From positions 62,001 through 126,000 of the forward strand of contig CAUEEP010000089.1 of the NCBI GenBank assembly GCA_958450365.1: a stretch of DNA of 64,000 bases, read 5' to 3'. A model generated the notes under the pieces. It was not told the origin of the DNA, searched no databases, and saw only the letters and a program-made list of their open reading frames with translations. This stretch comes from Mesorhabditis belari (Eukaryota > Nematoda > Chromadorea > Rhabditida > Rhabditidae). A program made the translations under genes and the position numbers. Shown here piece after piece: positions 52,487 to 62,776 of the stretch; the first letter of the stretch is position 1, and each line of letters opens with the position of its first letter.

Positions 52487-53769
52487 ACATCCAAAAACGG
52501 ATTCAATGGTCTCCGGCACATCCGGCCGCGGGTTTTGTGATAAATGTTATTTTAAAGAGGAAAGTCACCAAGGGAAATCCATCTCTGTGACAATGAAATA
52601 GAAACATTTTTGAAAAACAAATTAGTAATCATAACAATTTTATATATGAGTGACTTTAAGACATACAAATAAACACATTTTCTACTGCTTTTAAAACAAA
52701 AAAATTAGCTAAAGTCGAAAAAAATAGATTTATTGATCACGGATAGGGTAACTCTTAGTGTCGACCTCACATCCAATTTAGTGTCATAAATTCTTTGAGT
52801 CAACAATTCTTTTATTAAATATTTTTATAGTCAAGATATTATTCTCAGATCTGATTATTATCTTTTGTCATCTCTTTTCCAATACATTGTTTCTGTCGGT
52901 CACCTGGTCATCCTTCTGTGTGAGAGAATCAACCCAAGTGTTCACTTTTACTGTTTCATTAAAAGAAACCTAAAAAAAGATAAAAACAAAATTCTAAACA
53001 TAGCTAGTCCTTGAAAGTTTTTGCCCTATCCTTGCTCTTTTTCTACAGGCGTGTTTTTTCTACTTTTCTAGAGTCTATAGAAAGTTTCATTCTAACATTG
53101 TCCCTTTGTATTTAATGTAACTGACTTATTTTTCAATCTCTTGTGTTAAGTGGTACTTTTTCAATCTTTAGGGTTACTGTAAGGTGCCAAAGTTTTGTTT
53201 CGCTACGCTGGAAGCAAAGTAGTCAGCTATAAAAGTTGAGTATATAAAAGTCGTAGTAAGACAAAAGCTTGTGACTGAACAGTATCTTCAAATATGATAT
53301 ATTTTATTTTGCTCGATCACAATGCCCGAGTACACACATCAAACTTGGCTCAAAACACCATAGAACAATTAGGCTGGAAACTTGTGCCTCATCCGCCCTA
53401 ATCGCCTGATATTGCTCTCTCAGATTAGCACTTGTTCCTGTCTATGCAACACTCTCTTGCAAATCAAAAGTTTAACAATCCTGAAGCAGTCGAAATTTGG
53501 GTGCAAGACCACTTTGCGTCGCGGGAGCCCGAATTTTTTGAATCAGCCATCCGAAGTCTGCACAAAAATGTAAGAACATAGTTCATAATAATGACAAATA
53601 TCTTTTGGAATAAAGTTGTTTTCTTATTGATTTTTGGGTTGTTCGAATGTTGGTTATAATCCACAGTTTCTTTTGCTAGTACCTAATACTATTAGATAGA
53701 ATACGGTATGTGGAATAGTATACTATCTACCGGGCACGGAAAAGCGTGTCAGATCGATTGTCTTTTTTT
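52487..53769. other. Intergenic, no gene recognised
   Basis: AATAAA-type signals after 52665 could end the kinase gene. Nothing else is supported. Confidence 0.4.
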
Positions 53770-54365
53770 TGGAAATTTTGGATGAATTGCAAAAATGTGT
53801 CTTTATCTTCTCGACGATTCTCATCTTGATCCCCATTCTTTCGATCTTCTTCCCCTTCCCCTCAATCTTCTTCCCAATTTCTCTTCTAAATCGAGGCCTT
53901 TCAGTGAGTGTCGGGCCACGCCTGCATGAACACATGAGGTTGACGATCTCATTTTTATTATTTTCACTCACTCCAGCTTTTTTTTTTCGTTTCTCATCCT
54001 TAGTTGAAAGTAGATCCTAGCTTTTTCGTTCATTTTGGAGCTTTCTTGATCATCACGTGTACTTTGTGCTCAAAACTTTAAGACACTTTTAAGGTCAAGA
54101 AAAGTTCCACGTAGATCTCCTCATTTTCTCTTTTCACCTGCATGTTTCCCCAGATTTTACTTCAATTTGCGGGCCGACACCCTCTAACAACCTCACCGTA
54201 CTTATATTTTGCCATATTGCTTTTCTTCTTAACATCACTTATCTAAAAAAGTTTTCTGGGAAAGGATTGGCTTTGAAAAAATGGCGACGTTTGGGTAACT
54301 GAACTAGCTTTGATTTTAACATAATAAGCTGAAAGGAAATCACCAAACCACCTTGAGTTTTCGAG
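53770..54365. repeat. Segmental duplication, copy 2 (partner 25.61-26.40 kb)
   Basis: It matches the receptor-intron copy in order and orientation, but at 54054-54100 only the outer end of the family A palindrome remains (CGTGTACTTTGTGCTCAAAA), followed at once by the right flank. Confidence 0.8.
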
Positions 54366-54479
54366 CAATTAATTAGGTGGCGGCGACTTCAAACCTCTAA
54401 TAGTCGGACCGAAACGCATTTTCCCCAGCTAGTTAAGCTAGTTAAATAATTTGAATTTGAGTTAGTTAAATAATCAATA

Positions 54480-54672
54480 ATCAATAAGTAATGCCTGGAC
54501 GTGTGTTACTTCTCGAGGTTAGTTACAAATCTCATGAGCAACCTGCTAAAATGTTGCTCAGAGTCTAGAGGCTCTAAATATGTGCATGAGTTTTTTGGAC
54601 AATAACTGTGGAGAATTTTATTGCAATTCTTGTGGTGTTCAAAAAAGGCACTTTGCCCGAGGTCAATTCTAA
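54480..54672. repeat. Dispersed 210-bp repeat, copy 3
   Basis: It runs from AATAAGTAATGCCTGGACGT through GAGCAACCTGCTAAAATGTT to GAGGTCAATTCTAA. Confidence 0.7.
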
Positions 54673-55062
54673 AAACATTATTTCTATCAAAGAACTATCA
54701 GTCAAACGAATCTTTTTTTACAAAGAGCCTTCCGAAAATGGCTGAAAGAATCTGAAAAAATGAAATAATTACTTTTTACATATTTATTTATGTCTTTCAA
54801 TAAGAAAAATTCGACTCGTTTACAGTTGGTCTGTTCCGGATTGTATCCCAAGAAATGGGTTGTGATCATGAAAGTTTCAATTTCAGACATTTCAATACGG
54901 ATTCTTAAAGGACTGTTGGAAGAATTAAGAAGGAGAGGAAAGGTTTTGAATCGATAGAAGCCAATAACGGAGAGACGATGAGAAAAGGATTTCAATAAAG
55001 AAATGAACAAAAGACGAGAGAGGTAAGAAGCCGTGAGGCTGTGAGTTTGGATTAAACAGTTG
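54673..55062. other. No gene called
   Basis: The minus strand is open for about 129 codons (55091-54702), but the frame opens with GTG and no ATG lies at the right place, so I do not call it. Confidence 0.3.
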
Positions 55063-55520
55063 GCGATCAACAGAGGAAAGAAGGAAAACACTTTTTCACG
55101 GCAACTGTTCTCCCCTCCTGTTCTCCCTTTTATAGAGCCAAGTTATGAATCGTTCAAATTTCTGAACATTAAACATTGGTGTCATCTATAAAATAGAAGC
55201 GGCTCCTATTTTAAGCACAGGGTATCTCATCAATTAGTCGGTTTTTGACAAAAATTCGTTTAATGCTAGATAGTTGAAGTTTCGCGACACAGTAAATTTA
55301 CTGGTGAATTTAGTAATTAAGTAAATGTAATTTAAATTATATGTACATGCTATGTAAGTATTCAAACGATTCATTTCAATCTCAAAAGCCTTTGTTCAAT
55401 GTTTCACTATTTTGATTACAAAATCTATTCTGGTTGAAAGCACAATAGGGCTACAGCAATATAGGAACTGGGATTCGGAACAGAGGTTATTCTTATTTAT
55501 GAGCTGAAAATGATCTACCT
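55063..55520 (-). repeat. Duplicated promoter-like block (partner 58911-59395)
   Basis: The two copies share AAAGAAGGAAAACAC, CTGTTCTCCCTTTTATA, CAGGGTATCTCATC and AGTTGAAGTTTCGCGACACA in the same order. On the minus strand the block contains TATAAAAGGGAGAACAGG, a good TATA box, about 50 bp before an open frame in both copies. The frames start with GTG, not ATG, so no protein is called. Confidence 0.65.
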
Positions 55521-55910
55521 AGAAGCCGAAGCGTTTGAAATGACATTTGATGAGCATTTGATGACAACAAAGTGGAAAATCATCACCGGGAACTGCTTTT
55601 CTAATGGTTTAAACATGAAATTTGCTGAGATTTTAAGCTTAACTATTTTAAAGTTTCCACTGTATATTTTGAGGGAAAGGACAACTTTAGTGATGAAACA
55701 CGGATCTACATGCCATGTGAACATAAGTCGACTTCAATCCGGCCGTTCTCAGCCATTTTACGACAAAAGATTCTGAAACTTTCATACTTGGTAGTCCTAA
55801 GAATTCTACAAAAAAAAGGAAAATTCTGTTCATCATAATGGTAAAATAAGTAGTATGAAATTTGCGTACTTTCCATACTTTCCAACTCAATATCATAGTT
55901 GACGAGAAAT
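55521..55910. other. 3' flank of kinase gene 3
   Basis: It contains a block (ACATGCCATGTGAACATAAG then TCGACTTCAATCCGGCCGTT) repeated, partly inverted, at 61990-62600 beside the inverted paralogue. No gene. Confidence 0.45.
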
Positions 55911-57138
55911 TCATCTTCTTTTAGAAAAGCTTACTTTCTGCGTTTGAGCAAGGAAATCCAAAACTTCAGAAGCTGGTGGACGAAGAATACGTTGAAAGTT
56001 AGTACATCTGATAATGAATTCTAAAAATATGAAAAAAAATCTTGGATTCAAACCTCGAGATGATTTTTTGGATTTCTGATTGACATTCGGGTGATTCGAT
56101 TTCAGTAACACGTTTCAGGCCGATATCTAATACAAGCATATCTCTGTTGAATGCCCCTTCTGGGCCATATTTCAAAAAGATTGTTCTAAAGAGATTCGTT
56201 TTTTTCGGCCGGATACAACCCTTCAATATAGAATGTTTAATTTGCGTTAACGATGCATATGTTGGTGGTTTGTTTCATAAAATCTCTCAAATAAATACCT
56301 CCTTTCAATGATCTCCCACACGACCAAGCCAAGGCTGTACACATCGTTTCGATGGGAATCCTCAAGTTTATTTTAAATGATAAAGGTACATAATCAAACT
56401 CGAATATCTGGATCCTTGATTTGGTCATAAACATCCTGTATATGATTCTCAATCAACTCGGGTGGACTCATATATCGTTGTGTTCCAATAAGCGTCCCCG
56501 TAGCAGTTCCATCTCCCATTACTTTTACCAATCCGAAGTCACCAATCTTCAGCTGGTAGTCATTGGTCACAAAAATGCTATAAATGAATCGAATTTCGAC
56601 ATTTATACCACTAAATATTACTTGTCTGGTTTGATATCTCGATGTACCAATTTGTGTTTCTGATACATGTGATCAATGGCACCAAATAATTGGATTCCCC
56701 AGGTGAGAACAGTGTTCATTGAATATGTAATTGTTGGATCAAGGATCACTAAACTCTAAGCCATGACAATACCAGTCCAATTCCAACCTTCCTTGAGTGG
56801 TCCCTTCTCACAATATTCCATTACAATTCCCACTGTTTTCCCTTCTTCTTTATATCGATATAATCGGACAACATTTACATGATAGATCTTCTTCAAAGCT
56901 TCACATTCATCTTGGAACATCTTCAATTGTGTTTCATTGCCACAAAACATATATTTGATCACAGCTGGGCTAAACAAAGAAACTTATGGTACAATGTAAC
57001 TTCTACAAAAGACCATATTTTGAAGAAAGCGGTGAATAGATCAAAAATAACCAACGGTTCGTGTCCAATCAATTCATACACTTGCCCCATTGCTCCATTC
57101 CCAATATAACGTTGCACAAATTGATTGGATGTTGTCAT
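55911..57138 (-). CDS. Compact intact protein kinase (kinase gene 3)
   Basis: From ATG 57138 on the minus strand, about seven exons with short introns encode about 290-300 residues that are almost only kinase domain: IGNGAMGQVYELIG glycine loop, AVIKYM Lys, DECEALKKI alpha-C Glu, VMEYCEKGPLKE hinge, LVHRDIKPDNIFV with intact HRD, LKIGDFGLVKV with intact DFG, GTQRYMSPPEL activation segment, RNDVYSLGLVVWEIIERR, and RCTNFQRILRPPASEVL. It should be active. It ends SFSKRR shortly after the kinase domain, so it lacks the extra C-terminal domain of kinase gene 1, unless the GTAAGC at its 3' end is used as a donor. It is the inverted partner of 60505-62110 and carries the shared upstream module. Confidence 0.78.
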
Positions 57139-57330
57139 TTCTCACAGACCAGGCTTTAACCTAAAGAACTAATAATATAAATAATAAAAGAGGAGATGAA
57201 ATGAAGACTCGAAAAGCAGCTAGAAAGTGAGGGCAAAAACGTTTGCAAGAAAGCGCCTTATCTCTTTCTTCTCTCCACTGCATCCCCAAATTGATTAGTT
57301 CTTGGCTTTGGGAAAAGGAGAGGGATATGA
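57139..57330 (-). promoter_or_regulatory. Conserved upstream module of kinase gene 3
   Basis: On the minus strand: GGAGAGAAGAAAGAGATAAG, CACTTTCTAGCTGCTTTTCG and TAGGTTAAAGCC, ending GAGAA before ATGACAACATC. It has the same block order as at 41545 and 60505, including the GATA site. Confidence 0.55.
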
Positions 57331-57934
57331 TAACAATAAACTGAATCCGCCTATTTCCGTCAATACTCTTCAAATATTTCTTAAATTTGACTTTAGTCTC
57401 AGGGGGATTTAAGAATTCTGCTAACAATAAGCCTAGCCTAGCCAAATGCACAAAATATAATTTTGAGCATTTCGCTTACTGACTCAATTTATTGTCATCT
57501 TGTCTAGAGAAATATCTTGAAAGAAGATTTCAACTTTCAAAACTTTCAAAAAAAGTAAACTCACAACTTTATTATTATTAGAATCAACAAGGCCGCAGCC
57601 TTTTCCGTTCTAGAAAAATAAACAAAAATGAAAGCGTTTCAGGCCTGTAAGGAAGAGACTTGCCCCGTTATGACCTATGGATTATGGCGCTCTGCTGAAC
57701 TTGAACGTCAGCAAACTCCCAACGCTAATTTACTTCTCTAAATAATGACTAGGATGCAGAACACAATTATTACTCCAATCACTGAGGTTATTCGACCCCT
57801 TTGTGCACTAGAGGTGGGAAATCGGGTCGAGTTGGGTTAAAAGTTCCCGAAAAATTTGAATTTACGGGTTGGCTCGACCCGCCATTTAAAGAGAATCAAC
57901 CAGCAAAATTGGCATTTAAAAATAACCCAAAATC
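57331..57934. other. Intergenic, no gene recognised
   Basis: No feature recognised. Confidence 0.4.
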
Positions 57935-58305
57935 CTCAAGCGCTTAGTGTAAGCTATGGTTTGGTCATTGTAATTTGGGTTTGATCTTATCATTTGGTTT
58001 GAATTGACCAACTTTAGCTGAACCCGATGTCGAGAATGCGTTAAAATTGCTCAAAGCACTTCAATTCAAAAGGTTCTCTTTTCCATTTCTACCCAATTCA
58101 TTTCTGGATAGTTGACCACATTTTGTTCTGGAGAATTAGGAAACAACGCTAAAATTAGTTATCGGGACAAAGACTTTCAGAAAAACTAGTTCAGGAGCAC
58201 ATGTGGCATTTGGTATGGCGAGGGAATAAAAGCAAGAGATAAGGCCTTCTTTGTTCAAGACCTCGACTCTTTTCAAACGGAGCCAAATAATATTTTTTTA
58301 TTAGA

Positions 58306-58506
58306 ATGTTTAAAATGTTTAAAAACGATCTAAAAGAAATATTTCGAGCTACTAAAACTGAAAGGCCTGTTTTATTAAACCATCTCGGGGAATTTGATCA
58401 TAAGATTGTGCATCCATCCGTTTCTAGTAATAATTTTACACATCAATCCAAAGCATTCCAAATAATAAAACAATGGCATCGATGGCATGTCTTATACACG
58501 TTCTAG
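58306..58506 (+). CDS. Small hypothetical ORF, copy 2
   Basis: An ATG-led frame of 66 codons (MFKMFKNDLKEIFRATK to KQWHRWHVLYTF). It aligns without gaps to the ORF at 37434 for about 160 bp and follows an AGAGATAAGGCCTT unit at similar distance. Frame conservation is suggestive; no known family. Confidence 0.3.
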   Translation: MFKMFKNDLKEIFRATKTERPVLLNHLGEFDHKIVHPSVSSNNFTHQSKAFQIIKQWHRWHVLYTF

Positions 58507-58910
58507 GTATTAACGTTGACAATATAGCACACTTGAAGTCTATGTTTCGATTGGTTGATTGATAGATTACGGTGTAAATTTGTCGCCGAAAGGACAAAAC
58601 GTTTCACACACGGCAGCCTTGCCGTCAATTTTGAGTGTTTTTTACTTAGGTTAACTTTTCTTTCGAGTTCTTTTGCCAAATGAACAATAACAATATACAC
58701 CAACTTGAAAAAGTACGTCAACGAAAATTTAATTATATTGCAGCCTGAATGGGTAGATGCGATCAATTCGAAATTGATCAATAACTTTGTTCATTTCCGA
58801 TTCTTCCTTAAAGCGCTTCACACAATTATACACTAAATGGGCAAAGCAAAAGATTCTGGACTTGCAGCATTCGTATTTGCGCCAGCTCCATCTGCAACAA
58901 AATAGAAAGC

Positions 58911-59395
58911 AGATGATCAACAACGGAAAGAAGGAAAACACGTTTTCAAGGCAACTGTACTCCTCGCCTGTTCTCCCTTTTATAAAGCCAAGTTATGTAT
59001 CTTTCAAATTTCTAAACATTAAACATCAGTGTCATCTATATATCTAGGATCGGCTCCTATTTTAAGGACAGGGTATCTCATCGATTAGTTGTTTTTCAAC
59101 AAATATTGGTTTAATGCTAGATAGTTGAAGTTTCGCGACACAGTAGATTTACTGGAGAATTTAGTAATTTAGTAAATTTAATTTAAATTATAAGTACAAG
59201 CAACGTAAGTATACAAACTATTCATTTCAATCTCAAAAGCCTTTGTTCAATTATTCTTTATTTTGATTACAAAATCTTTTTTTTTCTGGTTAAAAGGAAA
59301 AAAAGGGCTACAGCAATATAGAAACTGGGATGCGAAACAGAGTTTATTTTTATTTATGAGCTGAAAATGATATACCTAGAAGCCACTTTTGACCC
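58911..59395 (-). repeat. Duplicated promoter-like block, copy 2
   Basis: Partner of 55063-55520, with the same TATAAAAGGGAGAACAGG on the minus strand. Confidence 0.65.
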
Positions 59396-59489
59396 AAACA
59401 ACCAATTCTCTAATAAAATTACCGTAAATACTGTGATTGAAGGGAATGCCCTTCTATTCTTTCTCTATCCTCTTTCGGATTCTCCGAAA

Positions 59490-59545
59490 AATCACATAAG
59501 GGGATCATAGAAAAATCACATAAGGGGATCATAGAAAAATCTAAA
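59490..59545. repeat. 24-bp tandem duplication
   Basis: AAAAATCACATAAGGGGATC then ATAG occurs twice in a row. Confidence 0.8.
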
Positions 59546-60194
59546 AAAAAATTTTTTAAAAAATCTAAATCATATGAACAATAACAATATACACCAAATT
59601 GAAAAGCTACGCCTACGAACAGCTAATAATATTCCAGCATGAATGAGTTGATGCGATGATTCATTCCCACACAACAAAAATCGAAGGGATTTCCTAGGTA
59701 AATGGTTGAACAAAGACAGTTTCAGAAAGAGAAATTCAAAATCATACTTGGCAATTTGATATGGCGAGTGAATAAAATCGAGAGATAAGGCCTTCCTTGT
59801 TCAAGACCTTGACTCTTTTCAAACGCAGCCAAATAATATTTTTTTTTTGTTGGCTTAGCGAATCCTATTCAGCAATATAACTTGAAATTCAATTTTGGTT
59901 CTTTGTACATTTTGATTGTTTAACCACGGCTCTTCGATATATCTTCCTTAATAAGGGCTTTGAGTTCAAAACTTAACTCGAAAACTTAAAAGCAAATAAA
60001 CTTTACCAAATGATCACTGTAGCTAGATTTAGTGTTTCGCTGAGCTCAGTTCAGAGCTGAATTTTCAAGGATTAACTGTTTAGTCTAGGCACAACGGTTA
60101 GCTGGATAGTAAAACTTCTTATGAGAAAATAAATATAAGGACTCAGATCATATGATCAGCCAGATAAGGGCATCTGCATCTAATGAGAAATTCC

Positions 60195-60350
60195 TAAAGA
60201 CTTGCTACCTCGTGATTAACCTGCTAAAATGTTGTTTGGAGTCTACGGACTCTAAATATATGGATGAATTTTTCAGAAAATAACAGGAAAATTTTATTGC
60301 GATTCTTTGTGCTTTTCAAAAAAGGCATTTTGCCCGAGGTCAATTCTTGG
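60195..60350. repeat. Dispersed 210-bp repeat, copy 4 (decayed left end)
   Basis: AACCTGCTAAAATGTTGTTT through GAGGTCAATTCTTG matches the other three copies; the first 50 bp are replaced. Confidence 0.6.
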
Positions 60351-60504
60351 CTCCAAGTGACGATTATGAAAAATTCTAATGTTCTTTGTGGCTTTCAAAG
60401 CCGTTTTTAGATCAAGTCAAGTCAAGTTAAGTCAAATTTAAGAAAAACAAAACAAAAACCAAACAAAAAATAAATTTCATGAACTAAAAGGACTCCGTTC
60501 ATTG

Positions 60505-60692
60505 TTATCCTATTTCCTAAAACCCAGAATCAATCAATATGGGAATAGAGTGGAGAGAAGAAAGAGATAAGACATCGCTTTCTTTTAGAAGTTTTCCCCC
60601 CTCACCTTCTAGCTGCTTTTCGAGCCTTCATTTAATTTTTTTATATCAACTTTCATTCGTTAGTTGTTTAGGTTCAAGCCTTACCTGTGAGG
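60505..60692 (+). promoter_or_regulatory. Conserved upstream module of kinase gene 2
   Basis: GGAGAGAAGAAAGAGATAAG, CACCTTCTAGCTGCTTTTCG and TTAGTTGTTTAGGTTCAAGC precede the ATG in the shared order and spacing. It contains the GATA site. Confidence 0.55.
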
Positions 60693-61854
60693 AATGACAA
60701 CATCTGGTCAATTTGAATTGGGAGATTGTATTGGGCAAGGTGCAATGGGGCATGTGTATGAATTGATTCGACACAAACCGTTGGCTATTTTGGAATTATG
60801 AACTGCTATGTTTAATATTTAGTCTTTTGTAGAGGTTGCATTGTACCATAAGCTTCTTTCTTTAGCCCAGCTGTCATCAAATATATGCAGCCAAAAAACG
60901 CCGAAGGATTGAAGATCTTGTTGGAGTTCTTCAAAAATGAATCTGAAGCTTTGATGAAGATCGTTCATGAAAATGTTGTCCGATTGTATCGATATAAAGA
61001 AGAAAGGGAAAGAGTGGGAATTGTAATGGAATATTGTCAGAAGGGACCACTCAAAGGAGGTTGGGATGGGACTGATATTGTTATATCTTAGGGTTTAGTG
61101 ATTCACGATCCAACAATGACATATTCAATGAAGTCTGTTCTCACCTGGGGAATCCAATTATTTGATGCCATTGATCACATTTATCAAAAACACAATATGG
61201 TACACCGAGATATCAAACCAGACAAGTAATATTCGGTGGTATAAATGTCGAGGTTCAGTTCATTTATAGCATTTTTGTGACCAATGAATACCAGCTGAAG
61301 ATTGGTGACTTCGGATTGGTAAAAGTAGTGGGGGATGGAACTGTTTCGGGGACGTTTGGAATTGGAACACCACGATATATGAGTCCACCTCAAATGAAAG
61401 AGGATGGGGTACAACAGGATGTTGTATCGGTTAGTTTTAACTTCTTTTCTATTTAATGATAAGGTGTATTCATTCCAGAATTCCCATCGAAATGATGTCT
61501 ACAGTCTGGGGCTTGTTATGTGGGAAATCATCGAAAGGAGGTATGAATATTGAATTAGTAAGCTCCTTTGAGATAATAAAAAGACTTTAAAACAACATTT
61601 TCATTATCTTAGAACCGTTTTCACTATGATATGCCTGAAGGGTTTAATCGTGAGGAATTATTGTATGATATTGCACTCAAACTTGTTACTGAAATCGAAT
61701 CACCTGAATGTCAATCAGAAATTCAAGAAGCCATCTTGGGGTTTGGATTCAAGATTTATATTTTAAGGATCCATCTATCAGATGTACTAATTTTCAACGT
61801 ATTCGTCGTCCAACAGCTTGTGAAGTTTTGGATTTCCTCCAACAAACACAGAAA
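60693..61854 (+). pseudogene. Kinase gene 2, near-intact paralogue with one frameshift
   Basis: Exons 60693-60779, 60866-61059, 61099-61225, 61270-61429, 61479-61540, 61613-61740 and 61782-61854 mirror kinase gene 3. It has IGQGAMGHVYELI, AVIKYM, IVMEYCQKGPLK, MVHRDIKPDN, LKIGDFGLVKV, GTPRYMSPPQM, NDVYSLGLVMWEIIERR and CTNFQRIRRPTACEVL. All catalytic residues are present. The sixth exon is one base short compared with kinase gene 3 (near 61625, before PEGFNREELLYD), which breaks the frame. It is therefore a recent pseudogene or a sequencing error. The GTAAGC at 61855 could be a donor to the frame at 62777, which would give the same two-domain layout as kinase gene 1. Confidence 0.7.
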
Positions 61855-62776
61855 GTAAGCTTTTCTAAAAGAAGTAGCATTTCTCTACTATAATATTGAG
61901 GGGGAATGTACGTAACCTCGCAAATTTCCTTTCACTTATTTTACCATTATGATGAATAGAATTATAATTTTTTATGTAGAATCCTTAGGACTACCAAATA
62001 TTAAAGTTTGAAATTCTTTTGTGGCAAAATAGCTGAGAACGACCGGATTGAAGTTGACCTGTGTTCACATGGCATGTAAATCCGTGTTCCATCACTAAGG
62101 TTCTTCTTTCTTTCAAAATATACAGGGGATACTTTAGAATAGGTAGCCTTAAAATTTCAGCAAATTTCGCGGTTCAAACAACGAGAAAAATGCTGCAGAA
62201 AAGCGAGTTAGTTGGTATAAAAGCATTTCATACTTGAATAAATGAACCAAACATAGCCGGCTGTATGCCAGAGAGTGGGTGTTTAGGCAGTTTACGCTCC
62301 CAGAACGCTTATTTTGGAGTTGTTTGTCAGCAGGTGGGCGTGGAAATCATCACCAAGAAGAAAGTTTAAGAATCTTTTCTGGTAAAATAGGTGAGAACGG
62401 CCGGATTGAAGTTGACTTATGTTCACAAGCCACGTAAATCCGTCTTCCATCACTAAAGTTCTTCTTTCTTGATGGAACATGGATTTACATGGCATGTGAA
62501 CATAAGTCAACTTCAGTCAACTTCAGTCTGGCCCTTCTCACTTATCTTACGACAAAAGATTCCCAAACTTTAATACTTAGCACTTCTAAGAATTTTACAC
62601 AAAACATGAAAATTTTTATTTATTTTATGGTAAAATAAGAGAATAGAAGTGAAAGGAAATTTGAAAGATTTCATACTTCCCTACCGAATAGTTGAGTAAG
62701 TTCCCTTTTTGTTGAAATTTTATACTTCTCAAGTATAATAACCTAGGCAAATGAATTCATCTCTTCGCTCCCTTTT
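61855..62776. repeat. Inverted and direct repeats after kinase gene 2
   Basis: GAGAACGRCCGGATTGAAGT then TGACYTRTGTTCACA occurs at about 62035-62075 and 62393-62430 in the same direction, and inverted at about 62480-62545. The block 62350-62600 is thus a palindrome. A partner block lies at 55680-55800. This may be a long intron or a gene boundary. Confidence 0.6.

Larger units (their letters stand above)
57935..60350. repeat. Segmental duplication, copy 2 (partner 36.87-38.65 kb)
   Basis: It matches the first copy in order and orientation, interrupted at about 58.64-59.56 kb by the promoter-like block shared with 55.06 kb. It contains two AGAGATAAGGCCTT units (about 58237 and 59781) and ends with the 210-bp repeat just before the kinase gene 2 promoter. 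Confidence 0.78.

Noticed and set aside
54702..55091. Pair of secreted-peptide-like frames (also at 58729-58941) with a hydrophobic MFSFFPLLI-like start
   Set aside because: Both start codons are GTG, no ATG is in frame nearby, and the predicted peptides diverge completely after the start. Only the duplicated promoter-like block is kept.
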